Positions 54,299 to 64,000 are shown, counted from the first letter of the stretch. The stretch is DNA of 64,000 bases from Hyphomicrobiales bacterium (GCA_900466605.1 UBMU01000016.1:62001-126000), one strand, 5' to 3'. Notes: generated by a model not told the origin, from the sequence alone. Made by a program: numbers and translations.

Positions 54299-56404
54299 AT
54301 GCGCCCCGCCATTCTCGATCCGCTGTTTTCGCCTGTTTCCGCCTTGCCCGGCGTCGGCCCCAAGATCGCCGAGTTGCTGGTGAAGCTGCTTGGGCGCGAG
54401 ACGCCTGACGAGACGCGCGTCGTCGATCTGCTGTTTCATGCGCCGCATTCCCTGATCGATCGCAGAAACCAACCGGGGATAGCTCGTGCGCCGCAAGGTG
54501 CCATCGTCACCGTCACGGCGCGCGTCGATCGCCATCAGGCACCGCCGCGCGGCAAGAGCAACATTCCCTATCGCGTCGTCCTGCACGACGAGACCGGCGA
54601 ACTGACGCTTGTCTTCTTTCGCGGGCAGGCTGCATGGCTTGAAAAGCAATTGCCGCTCGACGAGGAGGTGATCGTCAGCGGCAAGATCGACTGGTTCAAT
54701 GGGCGCGCCTCTATGGTTCACCCGGATTACGTCGTAAAAGCCAGCGAAGCCGAAAACCTGCCGCTGGTCGAGCCGATCTATCCCCTCACCGCGGGTCTTT
54801 CGCCGAAGACACTGCGCAAGATCATTGAAGCAGCGCTGCCACGCACGCCCGAACTGCCGGAGTGGATCGACCTGACCCTCGCGCAGAAACAGGGCTTGCC
54901 ATCGATCGCGGACGCTTTCCACGCGCTGCACGAACCACGCGATCCCTCAGATATCGATGCGCAAGCCCCTGCCCGTCGTCGCCTCGCTTACGACGAGTTC
55001 CTGGCAGGCCAACTCTCCCTTAGTCTGGTGCGCCAGCGCCTGCGGAAGGTCGCCGGTCAGCCTGTGCATGCCACAGGCACCGTTAGCCAGCAGATCCTGC
55101 AGGCCCTGCCGTTCTCGCCGACCGCCAGCCAGAACGCCGCAGTCGCCGATATCCTGAAGAATATGGCGGGAGAAGACCGCATGCTACGCCTGCTGCAAGG
55201 CGATGTCGGCTCCGGCAAGACGCTGGTCGCCCTGATGGCGATGGCCGCTGTCATTGAAAGCGGCGGCCAGGCTGTCCTGATGGCGCCGACAGAGATCCTC
55301 GCGCGTCAACACTACGCGACGATCTCGAGATTCGCCTCGTCTGCCGGTCTCGGGCTTGAGGTCCTCACTGGTCGCACCAAGGGGCGTGAGCGCGAAGATA
55401 TCCTCGAAAGGATTTTCTCGGGCGAGGCGCAGATCATTATCGGCACGCACGCCCTCTTCCAGGACAGTGTCAACTATCGCAATCTGATGCTGGCGGTTGT
55501 CGACGAGCAGCATAGGTTTGGCGTCCATCAACGCTTGCGACTGACGGCCAAGGGCATCACCCCACATATGCTTGTCATGACAGCCACGCCGATCCCACGC
55601 ACATTGGTGCTCGCCGCCTTCGGTGACATGGACGTCTCGAAGCTGACGGAGAAACCCGTTGGCAGGAAGCCGATCCAGACGATAACCGTGCCGACCGAGC
55701 GCATCGGCGAGATCGTTGGGCGACTGAAGGGCGCGCTGGCAGAGGGCAAGAAGGCCTATTGGATCTGCCCGCTCGTCGAGGAATCTGATGAGAGCGATCT
55801 GATGTCGGTCGAGGAGCGTCACGCAACGCTCGTCTCATCGCTCGGCGCAGGCATCGGCCTGATTCACGGTCGGATGAGCGGCCCGGAAAAGGACGCCGTT
55901 ATGATGGCGTTCAAGAATGGTGAAATCCGCCTGCTGGTCGCAACGACCGTTGTGGAAGTCGGGGTCGATGTTCCCGATGCGACGATCATGGTGATTGAGC
56001 ATGCTGAGCGCTTTGGCCTCGCGCAGTTGCATCAGCTTCGCGGCCGCGTCGGTCGCGGCGACGAGGCGTCGACCTGCATCCTCCTCTACAAAGGTCCGCT
56101 CGGAGAAACGGGTCATTCGCGGCTTTCAATCATGCGCGAGACCGAAGATGGATTCCGCATTGCGGAAGAAGACCTCAAATTGCGTGGCGAAGGCGAGCTG
56201 CTCGGCACGCGGCAATCCGGAACCCCCGGCTTCCGCATCGCGAGTCTCGAGGCACATGCCGATCTTCTGGAAATAGCCCGCCGCGATGCGGCCTATCTGA
56301 TCGAGCGCGATCCAGATCTCGCCAGCGAGCGTGGCAAGGCGGTGCGCACCCTGCTTTACCTGTTCCGTCGCGACGAGGCGATCCGCTTCCTGCATGCCGG
56401 ATAA
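54299..56404 (+). CDS. recG: ATP-dependent DNA helicase RecG
   Basis: This 701-residue helicase remodels stalled replication forks and Holliday junctions. The N-terminal wedge domain begins LFSPVSALPGVGPKIAELLV and the OB region contains KIDWFNGRASMVHPDYVV. Motor motifs are GDVGSGKTLVALMAMA (Walker A), VVDEQHRFGVHQR (DEQH) and QLHQLRGRVGRGDEAS (motif VI). I chose the ATG at 54299, where homology starts. It is divergent from sdhE-mfd and convergent with the DUF502 gene. Confidence 0.97.
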   Translation: MRPAILDPLFSPVSALPGVGPKIAELLVKLLGRETPDETRVVDLLFHAPHSLIDRRNQPGIARAPQGAIVTVTARVDRHQAPPRGKSNIPYRVVLHDETGELTLVFFRGQAAWLEKQLPLDEEVIVSGKIDWFNGRASMVHPDYVVKASEAENLPLVEPIYPLTAGLSPKTLRKIIEAALPRTPELPEWIDLTLAQKQGLPSIADAFHALHEPRDPSDIDAQAPARRRLAYDEFLAGQLSLSLVRQRLRKVAGQPVHATGTVSQQILQALPFSPTASQNAAVADILKNMAGEDRMLRLLQGDVGSGKTLVALMAMAAVIESGGQAVLMAPTEILARQHYATISRFASSAGLGLEVLTGRTKGREREDILERIFSGEAQIIIGTHALFQDSVNYRNLMLAVVDEQHRFGVHQRLRLTAKGITPHMLVMTATPIPRTLVLAAFGDMDVSKLTEKPVGRKPIQTITVPTERIGEIVGRLKGALAEGKKAYWICPLVEESDESDLMSVEERHATLVSSLGAGIGLIHGRMSGPEKDAVMMAFKNGEIRLLVATTVVEVGVDVPDATIMVIEHAERFGLAQLHQLRGRVGRGDEASTCILLYKGPLGETGHSRLSIMRETEDGFRIAEEDLKLRGEGELLGTRQSGTPGFRIASLEAHADLLEIARRDAAYLIERDPDLASERGKAVRTLLYLFRRDEAIRFLHAG

Positions 56405-56420
56405 GCGGAGGCGGCCAGTC

Positions 56421-57125
56421 TTACATCTCGATCGGCGCCGGCAGCGGCTTGCGCGTCCGCTCCGGTTTTGCAATCCGCCCGGCAAGCTCCTCCGGGGTAA
56501 CCAGGCCGCCGGAGATCAGGAGCTTAGCTGCATCCTCCGGTGACATATCGAGCGGAACGATCTTCTCGCGTGGTGTGAAGATCAGAAATCCTGCGGTCGG
56601 CACTGGTGTCGGCGGCAGGAACACGCAAACCATGTCCTGGCCCATCGCCTTGAACTTCGATGCAATCTCGCCCTTGGCGTCTGTAGAGATGAATACCAGC
56701 GCCCACAGGCCGGGGCTCGGATACTCGATGAGGCCGACTTTCTTGAAGGAGTTCGTCTTGTCCTTCAGCACCGTCTCGAAGATCTGCTTCACGCTTTGAT
56801 AGATGCTGCGCACCAGTGGCACGCGCCGCACAAGAGATTCGCTAAACTGAACGATGCTCTGGCCGATCAGGTTCTTGCCGAGGAAGCCGATGAGCGTGAT
56901 CGCAATCAGGGCGATCAACAGCCCGGATCCGGGCACGGCGAAATTCAAATAGTTGTCCGGGTCATAGCGTGCAGGCAGGTATGGCTTCACCCAGCTATCC
57001 GCCCATCGTACCACCGACCATGTCAGCCACAGCGTAATAGCGACCGGCGCACAAATAATGAGCCCCGCCAGGAAGTTGTTCCTGATCCGCGTAGCTATCG
57101 GTAATCGGGGCAGTTTTTCCGTCAT
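56421..57125 (-). CDS. DUF502 family membrane protein
   Basis: This 234-residue protein of the DUF502 family has two transmembrane segments (FLAGLIICAPVAITLWLTWS and SGLLIALIAITLIGFLGKNL) followed by a soluble domain with VRSIYQSVKQIFETVL and VCVFLPPTPVPTAGFLIF. The function is unknown; the gene is regularly found beside recG in alphaproteobacteria. A proline- and lysine-rich tail (RTRKPLPAPIEM) ends the protein. It is convergent with recG and downstream of glmS by about 120 bases on the same strand. Confidence 0.9.
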   Translation of the reverse strand: MTEKLPRLPIATRIRNNFLAGLIICAPVAITLWLTWSVVRWADSWVKPYLPARYDPDNYLNFAVPGSGLLIALIAITLIGFLGKNLIGQSIVQFSESLVRRVPLVRSIYQSVKQIFETVLKDKTNSFKKVGLIEYPSPGLWALVFISTDAKGEIASKFKAMGQDMVCVFLPPTPVPTAGFLIFTPREKIVPLDMSPEDAAKLLISGGLVTPEELAGRIAKPERTRKPLPAPIEM

Positions 57126-57247
57126 CGCGTGCTGATGAACTCCGTTGAGCAGACCGGCTATCGGAAATCAGCTCCCCCATGCTTTCCTGATTGAAAAGCT
57201 GCCAGAAATTGCCAAGCCGCACAAGTCTTCAGGAGGCTGAGAGCCGG

Positions 57248-59074
57248 TCACTCCACCGTGACCGACTTTGCCAGATTGCGCGGTTGATCGACGTCCGTGC
57301 CCATGAAAACAGCCGTATGATAGGCAAGCAGTTGGATCGGCAGCGAGAAGATCATCGGCGTGATGATCTCGTCGACGTTGGGGAGCACGATCGTCGCCAT
57401 AGTCGGCAGTTTCGATGCGGCTGCACCTGCCTCGTCAGTGATGAAGATGATGCGGCCGCCACGCGCGGCAACCTCCTGCATGTTCGACACCGTCTTGTCG
57501 AAGAAGCGGTCAAACGGTGCGATGACGATGACGGGCATGTTCTCGTCGATCAAGGCAATCGGCCCGTGTTTGAGTTCGCCGGCGGCGTAGCCCTCTGCAT
57601 GGATGTAGGAGATTTCCTTGAGCTTGAGAGCCCCTTCCATGGCAAGTGGGAAGCTTGTGCCGCGGCCGAGGTAGAGAACGTCGCGGCACTTCGAGAGTTC
57701 GCGCGCCAGGCTTTCCATTTGCGGCTGAATAAGGTTCAGCACTCGGCTCATGATGCGCGGCATTTCGGCGAGGTGACGCACCAAGCCTCTCTCCTCCTCC
57801 GCGCTGATCGTTCCCCTCGCCTTGCCAGCTCCGAGCGCCAGCGACGCCAGGACGGCCAATTGGCAGGTGAACGCCTTTGTCGACGCTACGCCGATTTCCG
57901 GCCCTGCCATGATGGGGAAGATCGCATCCGACTCACGAGCGATGGTCGACTCTCTGACGTTCACCACGGCGCCGATCTTCAGCCCGTTCTCCTTGCAGTA
58001 GCGGAGCGATGCCAGCGTGTCTGCCGTCTCCCCTGATTGCGAGATGAAGAGCGCAGCTTGCGAGGGCGACAGCGGCATTTCTCGGTAGCGAAACTCCGAG
58101 GCAACATCGATTTCAACTGGAAGCCGCGCGTAGCGCTCGAACCAGTATTTGCCCACGAGACCGGCGAGATACGCCGTTCCGCATGCCGAGATTGCCAGGC
58201 TGCTGGTCGCTTTGAAATCGATCGCATTGACATTGTCACTGACGACGTTGTTGGCAAAGTCGATGTACTGGCTGAGGGCATGCGAGATGACCTCCGGCTG
58301 CTCGTAAATCTCCTTCTCCATGAAATGCCGATGGTTGCCCTTGTCGACGACATAGGCAGCCGTCTGCGAGATCTGCCGGGGGCGCTTTACTTCGTTGCCC
58401 GCGAAATCAAGGATTGTCGCTCCGTCTCGCGTAAGCACGGCCCAATCGCCATCGACGAGGTAAGTGATCTCGTTGGTGAAGGGGGAAAGCGCGATGGCAT
58501 CCGAGCCGAGGAACATCTCACCTGAACCATAGCCGATTGCGAGCGGCGGGCCGGAGCGCGCCGCCATGATCGTACCGGGGTCGTCCTGAAGCATGATAGC
58601 AAGCGCATAGGCGCCAGTCACTTGGTTCAGCATCTTGAGCATCGCGGCCCGCGGTTCGAGACCATCACGCAGATGCTTCGCCATGAGATGGGCGACGACT
58701 TCGGTGTCCGTCTGCGTCTCAAAGACAGCACCTTCGGCTGTCAACTCGTCTCGCAGCTCAGAGAAGTTCTCGATGATGCCATTGTGGACGACAGCAACGC
58801 CCTCGACGAAGTGCGGATGCGCATTGGTCTCGTTGGGAATGCCATGCGTTGCCCAGCGCGTGTGCGCAATGCCGGTCGTTCCCGGCAAGGGGTCGCCATC
58901 GAGGCGCGTTTCGAGATTGAAGAGTTTGCCTTTGGCACGGCGACGAGCCAGTTCGCCGTTGTGTATGGTGGCAACACCCGCCGAGTCGTAGCCGCGGTAC
59001 TCGAGCCGCTTCAGCGCGTCCACGAGACGCCCTGCGACCGGGCTGTTACCGACGATCCCAACAATACCGCACAT
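57248..59074 (-). CDS. glmS: Glutamine--fructose-6-phosphate aminotransferase (isomerizing)
   Basis: This 608-residue enzyme makes glucosamine-6-phosphate from fructose-6-phosphate and glutamine, the first step of UDP-GlcNAc synthesis. The catalytic Cys1 is in MCGIVGIVGNS after Met removal, and the glutaminase domain has the HTRWATHG and NGIIENF motifs. Two SIS sugar-isomerase domains follow, with ISQSGETADTLASLRYCKENG and LGRGTSFPLAMEGALKLKEI, ending QPRNLAKSVTVE. It lies downstream of glmU on the same strand, so the two steps of the pathway are together. No glmS ribozyme-like element is obvious. Confidence 0.97.
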   Translation of the reverse strand: MCGIVGIVGNSPVAGRLVDALKRLEYRGYDSAGVATIHNGELARRRAKGKLFNLETRLDGDPLPGTTGIAHTRWATHGIPNETNAHPHFVEGVAVVHNGIIENFSELRDELTAEGAVFETQTDTEVVAHLMAKHLRDGLEPRAAMLKMLNQVTGAYALAIMLQDDPGTIMAARSGPPLAIGYGSGEMFLGSDAIALSPFTNEITYLVDGDWAVLTRDGATILDFAGNEVKRPRQISQTAAYVVDKGNHRHFMEKEIYEQPEVISHALSQYIDFANNVVSDNVNAIDFKATSSLAISACGTAYLAGLVGKYWFERYARLPVEIDVASEFRYREMPLSPSQAALFISQSGETADTLASLRYCKENGLKIGAVVNVRESTIARESDAIFPIMAGPEIGVASTKAFTCQLAVLASLALGAGKARGTISAEEERGLVRHLAEMPRIMSRVLNLIQPQMESLARELSKCRDVLYLGRGTSFPLAMEGALKLKEISYIHAEGYAAGELKHGPIALIDENMPVIVIAPFDRFFDKTVSNMQEVAARGGRIIFITDEAGAAASKLPTMATIVLPNVDEIITPMIFSLPIQLLAYHTAVFMGTDVDQPRNLAKSVTVE

Positions 59075-59177
59075 GAAAGTCCCCTAAGCCACCGTATCGG
59101 TGGCCACTCGTAATGATTCTGTCTTTTTTCTCAATGGTCTCCGCGGTCACTTTCGGTTTCCGCGCGTTACGCAGAGC

Positions 59178-60539
59178 CTACGCCTTGGACTTCTTCGCGG
59201 CCTTGATGGCAAGCGCACGTTCGCGGAGTGCGGTGGCTCTGCCTGGCTTCACTTCCTGGCGAGCCCGGCCAAAGGCGAGTGCGTCGGTCGGAACATCCGC
59301 AGTGATGACGCTGCCGGACGCCACGTAAGCATTGTCACCAATGCTGACCGGCGCCACGAGCGAGGAGTTCGACCCGATGAAAGTATTCGCCCCAATCAAC
59401 GTCTCGTGCTTGTTGACGCCGTCATAGTTGCAGGTGACGGTACCAGCACCGATATTCGCCCCGGCTCCGATCTTCGCGTCGCCGATATAGGTAAGGTGAT
59501 TGACCTTGGCGCCCTCACCGATCTTGCCGTTCTTGACTTCGCAGAAATTGCCGACCTTTGAGCCGTTGCCGAGATCGGCTCCCGGCCGGAGGCGGGCGAA
59601 TGGGCCGACGGTTGCGCCGGCGCTGACATGCGCGCCTTCGATATGCGAGAACGCGTGAATGACTGCACCGCCGTCGATCGTCGCGCCAGGGCCAAAAACA
59701 ACGTTCGGCTCGATCAGCGCGTCCTGCCCGATCGCCGTATCATAGGAAAGAAACACCGTCTCTGGAGCAATCATCGTCACACCGGAGACCATCATCTCAT
59801 GGCGCCGTCGCTCCTGCCAGAGTCGCTCGATTACGGCGAGCTCGGCGCGATTGTTGCAACCGCTCATTTCGACTTCCGGGGCGTCGACAGCCGTGACACG
59901 GCCGCCAACGGATCGGGCAATTTCCACGAGGTCGGTCAGGTAGTATTCGCCCTTGGCATTCGAATTGCCGATGCGGGACAGCAGATCGAGCGCCTTGCGA
60001 CCGTTGATCGCCATCAGGCCGCTGTTGCACCATTTTACGGCGCGCTCCGCATCAGTCGCATCCTTTTCCTCCCGAATGGCGATCAACTCGCCGTCCTTGA
60101 CAAGTAGACGGCCATATCCCGTCGGTGTGTCCGTGTGAAAGCCGATGACCACCACGTCGCTGCCTTCTGCAAGGCCTTGCCGTGCGGCCTTGAGCGGGCC
60201 TTCGGTCTGCAACGGGACATCGCCGTAGGTCACGATGATGTCGTCGTATCCGCGGGAGATAGCTTCGCGTGCAGCAAGAACCGCGTGACCGGTGCCGAGC
60301 CGCTCCTTCTGCAGATAGGTCTCGATTTTGACGTTTCCGACCTGCGCGGCTTTCGCCACCTCCTCCGCATCGCGCCCGACGACAAGGGCGACCGATGAAA
60401 TGTCGCTCTTTGCCACCGCATCGACAACATGGGCAATCATCGGGCGGTTCGCGACCGGGTGCAGCACCTTCGATTTCGACGACTTCATTCGCGTGCTGTC
60501 ACCCGCGGCGAGAATGACGGCGAGGCAAGTGCGTTCCAT
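59178..60539 (-). CDS. glmU: Bifunctional GlcNAc-1-phosphate uridyltransferase / GlcN-1-phosphate acetyltransferase
   Basis: This 453-residue enzyme acetylates glucosamine-1-phosphate and couples it to UTP to give UDP-GlcNAc. The N-terminal pyrophosphorylase has [20 protein letters not shown] (consensus LAAGxGTRMxS with Asp at the x position) and YGDVPLQT. The C-terminal left-handed beta-helix carries hexapeptide repeats and [21 protein letters not shown] chose ATG 60539, where the UDP-sugar motif starts. glmS follows 103 bases later. Confidence 0.97.
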   Translation of the reverse strand: MERTCLAVILAAGDSTRMKSSKSKVLHPVANRPMIAHVVDAVAKSDISSVALVVGRDAEEVAKAAQVGNVKIETYLQKERLGTGHAVLAAREAISRGYDDIIVTYGDVPLQTEGPLKAARQGLAEGSDVVVIGFHTDTPTGYGRLLVKDGELIAIREEKDATDAERAVKWCNSGLMAINGRKALDLLSRIGNSNAKGEYYLTDLVEIARSVGGRVTAVDAPEVEMSGCNNRAELAVIERLWQERRRHEMMVSGVTMIAPETVFLSYDTAIGQDALIEPNVVFGPGATIDGGAVIHAFSHIEGAHVSAGATVGPFARLRPGADLGNGSKVGNFCEVKNGKIGEGAKVNHLTYIGDAKIGAGANIGAGTVTCNYDGVNKHETLIGANTFIGSNSSLVAPVSIGDNAYVASGSVITADVPTDALAFGRARQEVKPGRATALRERALAIKAAKKSKA

Positions 60540-60621
60540 GATGTGCTCCGAGAATCCGTTGTGTGCGGCCTTTGCTGCCTCATAGCAGCAAGACAAGGGC
60601 GGGACAAAGGTCAAAAATGGA

Positions 60622-61374
60622 TCAGGCGGATGCCTTGGTCATCGCCGCATAGGCGTCGCGCACGTGATCGCGGCCGTCAACGATCACGATCTCCATAGCC
60701 TTTCGAGCGCCATCGACGTCGCCGGCAACGATCGCATCGACGATCCGCATATGCGTGTCCGCAATGTCCGAAAAGCCGTTCTGCGACGGTGGCGTGCTGA
60801 TGCGGAACATGCCCACCAGCGCGGCTTCGATCAGGCTCCCCAGTGTTCGCATGAAAGGATTGTGAGATGCATCGGCTATGGCGAGGTGAAAATGGAGGTC
60901 GGCCAAGGCGAGGCTGTCGCTGGTATGTTCAGTCGCCGCCATCTCCGTCGCCAGCCCGCGCAAGTTCTCGATATCTTCCTTGCTTGCGCGCTCTGCGACA
61001 AGGCCCGCAGCAAACGGCTCGAACGCCAACCGGATGTCGTAAAGCTGCAGCAGGAATTCTTCCGTCACGCCGCTGTCGAAATGCCAGGCTATGATCTCGC
61101 TGTCGAACATATTCCAGAGGTTTTTTTCGGTAACGCGCGTGCCGACGCGGGCCTTTGCGACGATCATGCCTTTTGCGGCAAGCGTCTTCATGGTTTCTCG
61201 AAGGACAGTACGCGAGACCTTGAAGCGCTGCGCAAGTTCGGCGTCTCCCGGCAGAATGCTTCCGACGGGATAGGTTCCGGCGACGATCGCCCTACCAAGC
61301 TCATCCACGACCTGCGCGTGGCTTGTTCGCGATTTGCGCCCTGTCTTTCCGGTCTCAAGCAATCTATTGCGCAA
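60622..61374 (-). CDS. GntR/FadR-family transcriptional regulator (FCD domain)
   Basis: This 250-residue regulator has an N-terminal winged helix ([20 protein letters not shown], then [20 protein letters not shown]) and a C-terminal FCD ligand domain with metal-binding residues in [17 protein letters not shown] and [15 protein letters not shown]. It starts at TTG with GGGGAGG seven bases upstream. It lies 15 bases downstream of the yjfF-like permease gene on the same strand, so it is probably the local regulator of that sugar ABC operon and cotranscribed with it. Confidence 0.9.
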   Translation of the reverse strand: MRNRLLETGKTGRKSRTSHAQVVDELGRAIVAGTYPVGSILPGDAELAQRFKVSRTVLRETMKTLAAKGMIVAKARVGTRVTEKNLWNMFDSEIIAWHFDSGVTEEFLLQLYDIRLAFEPFAAGLVAERASKEDIENLRGLATEMAATEHTSDSLALADLHFHLAIADASHNPFMRTLGSLIEAALVGMFRISTPPSQNGFSDIADTHMRIVDAIVAGDVDGARKAMEIVIVDGRDHVRDAYAAMTKASA

Positions 61375-61389
61375 CGAATACCTCCCCGC

Positions 61390-62358
61390 TCAGGCATACC
61401 TCTTATTCATACTGGAAAGGAAGAGAATAACCTTCTGCATTAGAATGAATGCAAAAAGCAAAAGGCCGATCAAGATCTTCGTCCACCAGCTCGAGAGAGT
61501 CCCGTCGAAGGTGATGTAGGTCTGAATAAGGCCCTGTATCAGGATACCGATGAAAGTGCCTGCTACGAATCCCGCTCCCCCGGTCAACAGCGTCCCCCCG
61601 ATGACGACCGCTGCGATTGCATCCAGTTCGACGCCGACCGCTGCCAGAGAATAACCGGCAGACGTATAGAGCGAAAAAACGATTCCGGATAGACCAGCAA
61701 GAAAGCCGGATAATGCGTAGATCTGGATCGTCGTACGACCAACCGGAACGCCCATGAGTTGCGCCGTTTGTGGGCCGCCGCCGAGTGCGTAGACATTGGT
61801 TCCGAAGCGCGTGCGATGAGCAAGAAATATCCCGGCGACAAAGACCAAGAGCATGACACCGCCGATCAGCGTCAGCCGACCGCCACCCGGCAGCCTGTAG
61901 TAGAGACTCGTCAACGTCGTGTAGTAGTCGTGACTGATCGGAATGCTGTCGATCGAAAGCACGAACGCCATGCCACGTGCAAGAAACATCCCGGCGAGTG
62001 TCACTATGAAGGCGGGCATCTCGAGATAGTGAATGATCGCGCCCATTCCTGCACCGAAAGCAGTCGTGATCACCAGCACCAGCACAAACGCCACGAGCGG
62101 ATGGATCGTTGTGTTCTGCAGGATAACGGCGAGGAAAACCCCGGTGAATGCAATCACTGAGCCGATCGACAGGTCGATGCCGCCGGAGATGATGACAAAG
62201 GTCATGCCGACTGCCGCAATCCCGAGAAAGGCATTGTCGGTCAATAGATTGCCGATCACCCGGGTCGACAGAATGTTGGGATACTGCAAGGTGCAGATCG
62301 CGTAGGAGAAAACGAAGATCACGACCGTTGCCAGCAGCGGCAGATATTTGGAGTTCAT
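61390..62358 (-). CDS. yjfF: Sugar ABC transporter permease, YjfF-like
   Basis: This 322-residue inner-membrane permease of the RbsC/AraH type has about eight to ten transmembrane segments. Family motifs include GMTFVIISGGIDLSIGSVIA near residue 50 and ALGGGPQTAQLMGVPVGRTT near 190, with VIGGTLLTGGAGFVAGTFIG near 255. It resembles YjfF of the galactofuranose transporter. It overlaps the preceding permease gene by 4 bases, so the two permeases should form a heterodimer. Confidence 0.87.
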   Translation of the reverse strand: MNSKYLPLLATVVIFVFSYAICTLQYPNILSTRVIGNLLTDNAFLGIAAVGMTFVIISGGIDLSIGSVIAFTGVFLAVILQNTTIHPLVAFVLVLVITTAFGAGMGAIIHYLEMPAFIVTLAGMFLARGMAFVLSIDSIPISHDYYTTLTSLYYRLPGGGRLTLIGGVMLLVFVAGIFLAHRTRFGTNVYALGGGPQTAQLMGVPVGRTTIQIYALSGFLAGLSGIVFSLYTSAGYSLAAVGVELDAIAAVVIGGTLLTGGAGFVAGTFIGILIQGLIQTYITFDGTLSSWWTKILIGLLLFAFILMQKVILFLSSMNKRYA

Positions 62359-63374
62359 TGTGTCTGCCCTTCCCTGACGCTACTGGATCGCCGGCTCAAA
62401 ACGACAGCAGCCGATTGAACCGCCGGCGACTGAATGACAAGGATTACGATGACGATCACTGCCTTGATGATCAGGTTGAACTCCGGTGGAAAACCCGAAA
62501 GCAGAATACCGGTGTTGACGGCCTGTATGATCATTGCGCCAATCAAAGAGCCCAGGATGCTGAAGCGTCCGCCGAGGAGCGAGTTGCCCCCCACGACAAC
62601 GGCCAGAATAGCGTCCAGCTCCAGCCAGAGACCGGCATTGTTCGCATCAGCACCCTTGATGTCGGCCGCGACGATGATCCCGGCGATCGAGGCGCAGAGG
62701 CCGCTCAGCATATAGACGGCCATCAGGAGCACCGGCGTTCTGACGCCCGAGAGCATGCTTGCTCGCCGATTGATACCCGTCGCTTCGATCAGCATGCCAA
62801 GAGCCGTACGCCTTACAAGCAGGATCACCAGGGCGCCCATCACAAGCCATGTGACGACGGGCATGGGCAGGAATGCGAAGGAGCCGCTGCCAAGCGCGAT
62901 CAGACCCTCATCGTTGAAGGTCATGATGACACCCTCGGTGATGAGCTGAGCGATCCCGCGTCCCGCAACCATCAGCACAAGCGTCGCAATGATCGGCTGG
63001 ATGTTGAGTATGGCGACCAGAAAGCCATTCCATACCCCGCAAAGCAGCCCCACCCCGACCGTTATCAGCAATGTCACGGCAAGCGAATGGCCGGAGACGA
63101 TGGATGATGCGGCGACGGCGCCACAGATCGCAATCACCGCGCCAACAGACAGGTCGATCCCCTTCGTCGCAATGACCAGAGTCATGCCGATTGCCAGCAG
63201 CGCTACGGGCGCGCCGCGGTTCAGTACATCGATCAGGCTGCCGTATAGCCGGTCGTTTTGAATAACGACATTAAAAAACTGAGGGAACATAATGAAATTC
63301 AATGTAAGAATGACTGCAAGCGCGATAAGCTGCGGCGCCAATCTGATCAGCAGTGTTTTGAGCGACGACGTCAT
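62355..63374 (-). CDS. ytfT: Sugar ABC transporter permease, YtfT-like
   Basis: This 339-residue permease has the same fold as its neighbour, with ALLAIGMTLVIATKGIDLSV near residue 55, the transport motif EATGINRRASMLSGVRTPVL near 195 and VVGGNSLLGGRFSILGSLIG near 265. It resembles YtfT. The start overlaps the ATPase stop by 4 bases (ATGA), and its end overlaps the YjfF-like gene by 4 bases, so all three are translationally coupled. The substrate, probably a hexose or furanose sugar, cannot be proven here. Confidence 0.87.
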   Translation of the reverse strand: MTSSLKTLLIRLAPQLIALAVILTLNFIMFPQFFNVVIQNDRLYGSLIDVLNRGAPVALLAIGMTLVIATKGIDLSVGAVIAICGAVAASSIVSGHSLAVTLLITVGVGLLCGVWNGFLVAILNIQPIIATLVLMVAGRGIAQLITEGVIMTFNDEGLIALGSGSFAFLPMPVVTWLVMGALVILLVRRTALGMLIEATGINRRASMLSGVRTPVLLMAVYMLSGLCASIAGIIVAADIKGADANNAGLWLELDAILAVVVGGNSLLGGRFSILGSLIGAMIIQAVNTGILLSGFPPEFNLIIKAVIVIVILVIQSPAVQSAAVVLSRRSSSVREGQTQ

Positions 63375-64000
63375 GTGTCCTCCGTCTTCTTCTGGGCGGC
63401 GGCAATGGCATCGACGATGCGGCCGGTGCTGACATTGTCGCCGGTCAGTTCTGCGACATGCTCGCGATCGCGAAGTACCAAAATACGTGAGCTATAGGCG
63501 ATAAGCTCTTCTAATTCAGAGGAAATTACGATCAGTGACATGCCTTTTGAACAAAGATCCTCGATCAAGCGGATAATTTCGGCATGTGCGCCGACGTCGA
63601 TGCCGCGCGTGGGCTCATCGAGGATCAGGAAGTCCGGATTGGTCGCGAGCCAGCGCGCGAGGATCGCTTTCTGCTGATTGCCACCCGACAGGAGACGTAT
63701 CGGCTTTTCTCTGTCCGTCGTGCGGATATCGAGCGCTCTGATGTAGCGGTCCGCCAGGGCGTTTTGATCAGCACTTGAAATTGGCCGCGCCCACCCCCGG
63801 CGTGCCTGAAGCGCGAGAGCAATGTTCTCGCGGATCGAAAGGTCACCGATGATGCCATCTGTCTTGCGATCTTCCGGACAGAAACCGAAGCCGCTGCGGA
63901 TCGCCGCACGCGGGTTCGAAAGCGTGATCTGCTTGCCATCGACTTGTGCCGTCCCGGTGTCGGCCTGTTCGATCCCGAATAGCAGCTCGGCGGTCTCCGT
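63371..64000 (-). CDS. ytfR: Sugar ABC transporter ATP-binding protein, YtfR-like, C-terminal part
   Basis: The window cuts this gene; 209 codons of its C-terminal nucleotide-binding domain are visible and the frame is open to base 64000. The ABC signature is LSGGNQQKAILARWLATNPD, Walker B is FLILDEPTRGIDVGAHAE and the switch region SLIVISSELEELIAYSSRIL follows. The form LSGGNQQK is typical of RbsA/MglA/YtfR-type sugar ATPases with two fused domains. The first domain and the periplasmic binding protein lie beyond the end. Confidence 0.9.
   Translation of the reverse strand, partial: TETAELLFGIEQADTGTAQVDGKQITLSNPRAAIRSGFGFCPEDRKTDGIIGDLSIRENIALALQARRGWARPISSADQNALADRYIRALDIRTTDREKPIRLLSGGNQQKAILARWLATNPDFLILDEPTRGIDVGAHAEIIRLIEDLCSKGMSLIVISSELEELIAYSSRILVLRDREHVAELTGDNVSTGRIVDAIAAAQKKTEDT

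Overview
The window looks like a stretch of core chromosome from an alphaproteobacterium of the Rhizobiaceae (Rhizobium, Sinorhizobium or Agrobacterium type). The reasons are the high GC content, the gene orders ntrX-dat-hfq-hflX-mazG, gyrA-coaD-ppi-ppi-queA-tgt, mfd-sdhE-recG and glnB-glnA, an 80-residue Hfq, a LexA box of the alphaproteobacterial GTTC-N7-GTTC type between ssb and uvrA, and an IalB-family protein. I see no phage, insertion sequence, integrase or CRISPR array. Most of the window is housekeeping; the less ordinary material is a set of very small genes and the intergenic DNA around them.

Layout. 1-4.5 kb: the end of ntrX, then D-amino acid aminotransferase, hfq, hflX, and (minus strand) a deaminase and mazG. 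4.7-10 kb: a sulfite reduction operon (cysG, DUF2849, cysI, DUF934) followed by a UbiH-type hydroxylase. 10-13.3 kb, minus strand: an AEC transporter, CcdA and small secreted or hypothetical genes, including an entericidin-like lipoprotein. 13.4-17.7 kb: an MsuE-like FMN reductase, three tiny genes, an alpha/beta hydrolase, a 1-Cys peroxiredoxin, an LLM-class monooxygenase and a small lipoprotein. Together these look like a sulfur-scavenging and oxidative-stress neighbourhood. 18-27.7 kb: tRNA-Ser, rlpA, a penicillin-binding-protein-like D,D-carboxypeptidase, tmk, holB, a TauE exporter, metG, tatD, a metallo-beta-lactamase-fold hydrolase and a DUF4864 protein. 27.7-36 kb: tgt, queA, two cyclophilins, coaD, small membrane protein genes, a broken GNAT gene and gyrA. 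36-46.3 kb: marC, ssb and uvrA diverging from a LexA box, a GNAT gene, DUF72, the NAD(P)HX repair enzyme, then glnB-glnA behind a sigma-54 promoter. 46.4-60.5 kb: hspQ, IalB family, a peptide ABC binding protein, a FrnE-like DsbA, mfd-sdhE, recG, DUF502, glmS and glmU. 60.6-64 kb: a GntR/FCD regulator and a sugar ABC transporter like ytfR-ytfT-yjfF, cut by the window end.

The most unusual signal is a 37-bp palindromic motif, TGAA-N7-TGAA-N7-TTCA-N7-TTCA. It occurs twice exactly (31752-31788 and 32032-32068) and once with a single mismatch (12194-12230), each time upstream of a small secreted or membrane protein gene. Its half-sites repeat every 11 bp, about one helical turn, as expected for a protein binding cooperatively to one face of DNA. 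Other points to check are a carboxypeptidase with changed SxN and KTG motifs, a Tgt with two of three zinc cysteines replaced by serine, an acetyltransferase gene split by an amber codon, and several tiny genes with strong ribosome binding sites.
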